Source: Urinicoccus sp.
GTDB taxonomy: Bacteria; Bacillota; Clostridia; Tissierellales; Peptoniphilaceae
Direction of reading: 5' to 3'
Length of the DNA stretch: 21,484 nucleotides
Assembly (NCBI GenBank): GCA_029983435.1
Contig: JASBZN010000004.1
Span: 1-21,484 of the forward strand
Shown: one piece after another, positions 20,778 to 21,484 of the stretch
Numbering within the stretch: the stretch's first letter is position 1
Layout of the letters: the number at the start of each line of letters is the position of its first letter
Made by a program: the position numbers and the translations under genes
Notes under the pieces: model-generated
What the model saw: only the letters and a program-made list of their open reading frames with translations
The model's database searches: none
What the model was told of the DNA's origin: nothing

Positions 20778-21484
20778 TTATTCATCCTCTTTTTTTCTTT
20801 TTTTGCCTTCTAAATAAGCCAAGACCGCACTGGCAAGTCCTCCCAGTCCTAGATAGGAGGCCACACCTGGGTCAAAAGTTTGAGGACCCCTAGAATCCCC
20901 TGCATTAGGAGTTCTTGGTCCGTAGTCAACGCTTCCCCCTATAGGGTCTGTGCCTGGGCTTTGGCCTTGATCTTCCAGTTTTTGAGATGGAAGTGGATTT
21001 TCTGGGCCTTCTCCTGGTTTGTCTGGATTTCCTGGCTTATCAGGATTTCCTGGTTGGTCAGGGTTCGATCCTGGGTTTGGATTTGGATCCGGTGTTGGAT
21101 CTGGATTTGGTTTCGGATCTGGCGTTCCTGGATTTGGATTGTCCGGATTTGGTTTATCTGGATTTCCTGGTTTATCTGGATCTTCTGTACCTGGCTTATC
21201 TGGATCTTCTGTGCCTGGCTTATCTGGATCTTCTGTGCCTGGCTTATCTGGATCTTCTGTACCTGGCTTATCTGGATCTTCTGTACCTGGTTTATCTGGA
21301 TCTACTGTACCTGGTTTATCTGGATCTACTGGTGGGATTTCACAGACATTCTTAGTTCCGATTTCTATAATCTTGTCTTGTTTTTCAGTTATTGTCTTGG
21401 TTTCCCTGGAAACTTCCTCGCTGTTTTCTATCTTAACAGTAGTTTCAGTTTTTCCTACAATACCTTCTTGGATAACATTAGTCT
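20778..21484 (-). CDS. Cell-surface protein, C-terminal part: G5-like domain, DPDKPGTE repeats, sortase-type tail
   Basis: The visible 234 codons are the 3' end of a longer gene entering from the right. In order: an end of a G5-type domain (EGIVGKTETTVKI ... KIIEIGTK), a low-complexity spacer with seven copies of DPDKPGT[E/V] and further Pro/Asn/Asp/Lys repeats, then about 60 polar residues, then TPNAGD, a hydrophobic stretch (YLGLGGLASAVLAYL) and the basic-acid end EGKKRKKEDE. This is the plan of Gram-positive wall-anchored proteins: adhesive domains, wall-spanning repeats, sorting signal. The motif is TPNAG rather than LPXTG. No start is visible; function probably adhesion or wall remodelling, inferred from G5 context only. 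Confidence 0.85.
   Translation of the reverse strand, partial: TNVIQEGIVGKTETTVKIENSEEVSRETKTITEKQDKIIEIGTKNVCEIPPVDPDKPGTVDPDKPGTEDPDKPGTEDPDKPGTEDPDKPGTEDPDKPGTEDPDKPGNPDKPNPDNPNPGTPDPKPNPDPTPDPNPNPGSNPDQPGNPDKPGNPDKPGEGPENPLPSQKLEDQGQSPGTDPIGGSVDYGPRTPNAGDSRGPQTFDPGVASYLGLGGLASAVLAYLEGKKRKKEDE
21166..21333 (-). repeat. Tandem 24-bp coding repeat (7 copies)
   Basis: Seven head-to-tail 24-base units encode DPDKPGTE with a T/C and A/G wobble difference and GTV or no terminal residue at the 5'-coding end. The units at 21190-21285 are almost identical, which points to recent expansion by slippage. There are no unique spacers, so this is not a CRISPR array. Copy number may vary between strains. 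Confidence 0.95.

Noticed and set aside
21166..21333. CRISPR-like regular repeat
   Set aside because: The 24-base units abut with no unique spacers and keep a reading frame; it is a coding tandem repeat.
20987..21355. Plus-strand ORF with Leu/Asp-rich repeats (YLDLLYLAYLDLL)
   Set aside because: It is the antisense of the DPDKPGTE repeat array of the surface protein, with no ribosome site; the minus-strand frame makes sense as a protein.

Overview
The window looks like chromosomal DNA from a low-GC, Gram-positive Bacillota, most likely an anaerobic Clostridia/Tissierellia-type coccus. The evidence is AT-rich sequence, strong purine-rich Shine-Dalgarno sites, a Firmicutes-style mraZ-rsmH-ftsL-PBP cluster, a class A PBP with a Cys-rich tail, an FMN riboswitch, and a G5/Pro-rich surface protein with a sortase-like tail. 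I cannot name the species from sequence alone. Gene density is high; no stretch over about 300 bases lacks a gene or regulatory element.

Layout, read mostly on the minus strand from right to left. (1) 20778-21484: C-terminal part of a repeat-rich wall-anchored surface protein with its terminator. (2) 19925-20690: two small orphan ORFs, one with a strong promoter and a terminator of its own. (3) 19021-19827: a divergent folD. (4) 15958-18977, plus strand: a large class A penicillin-binding protein, an unlisted 50-codon basic protein and a perfect terminator. (5) 13227-15816: hflX-yigZ-nadE, tightly overlapped. (6) 9275-13230: FMN riboswitch and attenuator, ribD-ribE-ribBA-ribH, and a small membrane protein. 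(7) 5765-9097: yebC, a Lit-like lipoprotein transacylase, an iron-sulfur flavoprotein, deoC and lgt. (8) 1-5705: the dcw cell-wall/division cluster mraZ-rsmH-ftsL-PBP(PASTA)-mraY-murD, running off the left edge.

How they fit together: three blocks concern the envelope. The dcw cluster makes lipid I precursors and the septal transpeptidase. The lit/lgt block makes and remodels lipoproteins. The class A PBP polymerises glycan. The rib block makes FMN/FAD precursors under FMN feedback.

The most unusual object is the class A PBP. All five glycosyltransferase motifs are intact, but all three transpeptidase motifs (SxxK, SxN, KTG) are replaced, so it looks like a glycan polymerase carrying a dead, possibly repurposed transpeptidase domain. 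Other points of note are a four-copy MraZ box array with exact 10-bp period, Lit encoded in the same operon as Lgt, a divergent FolD, a non-canonical TPNAG sorting motif, and several small uncharacterised genes.
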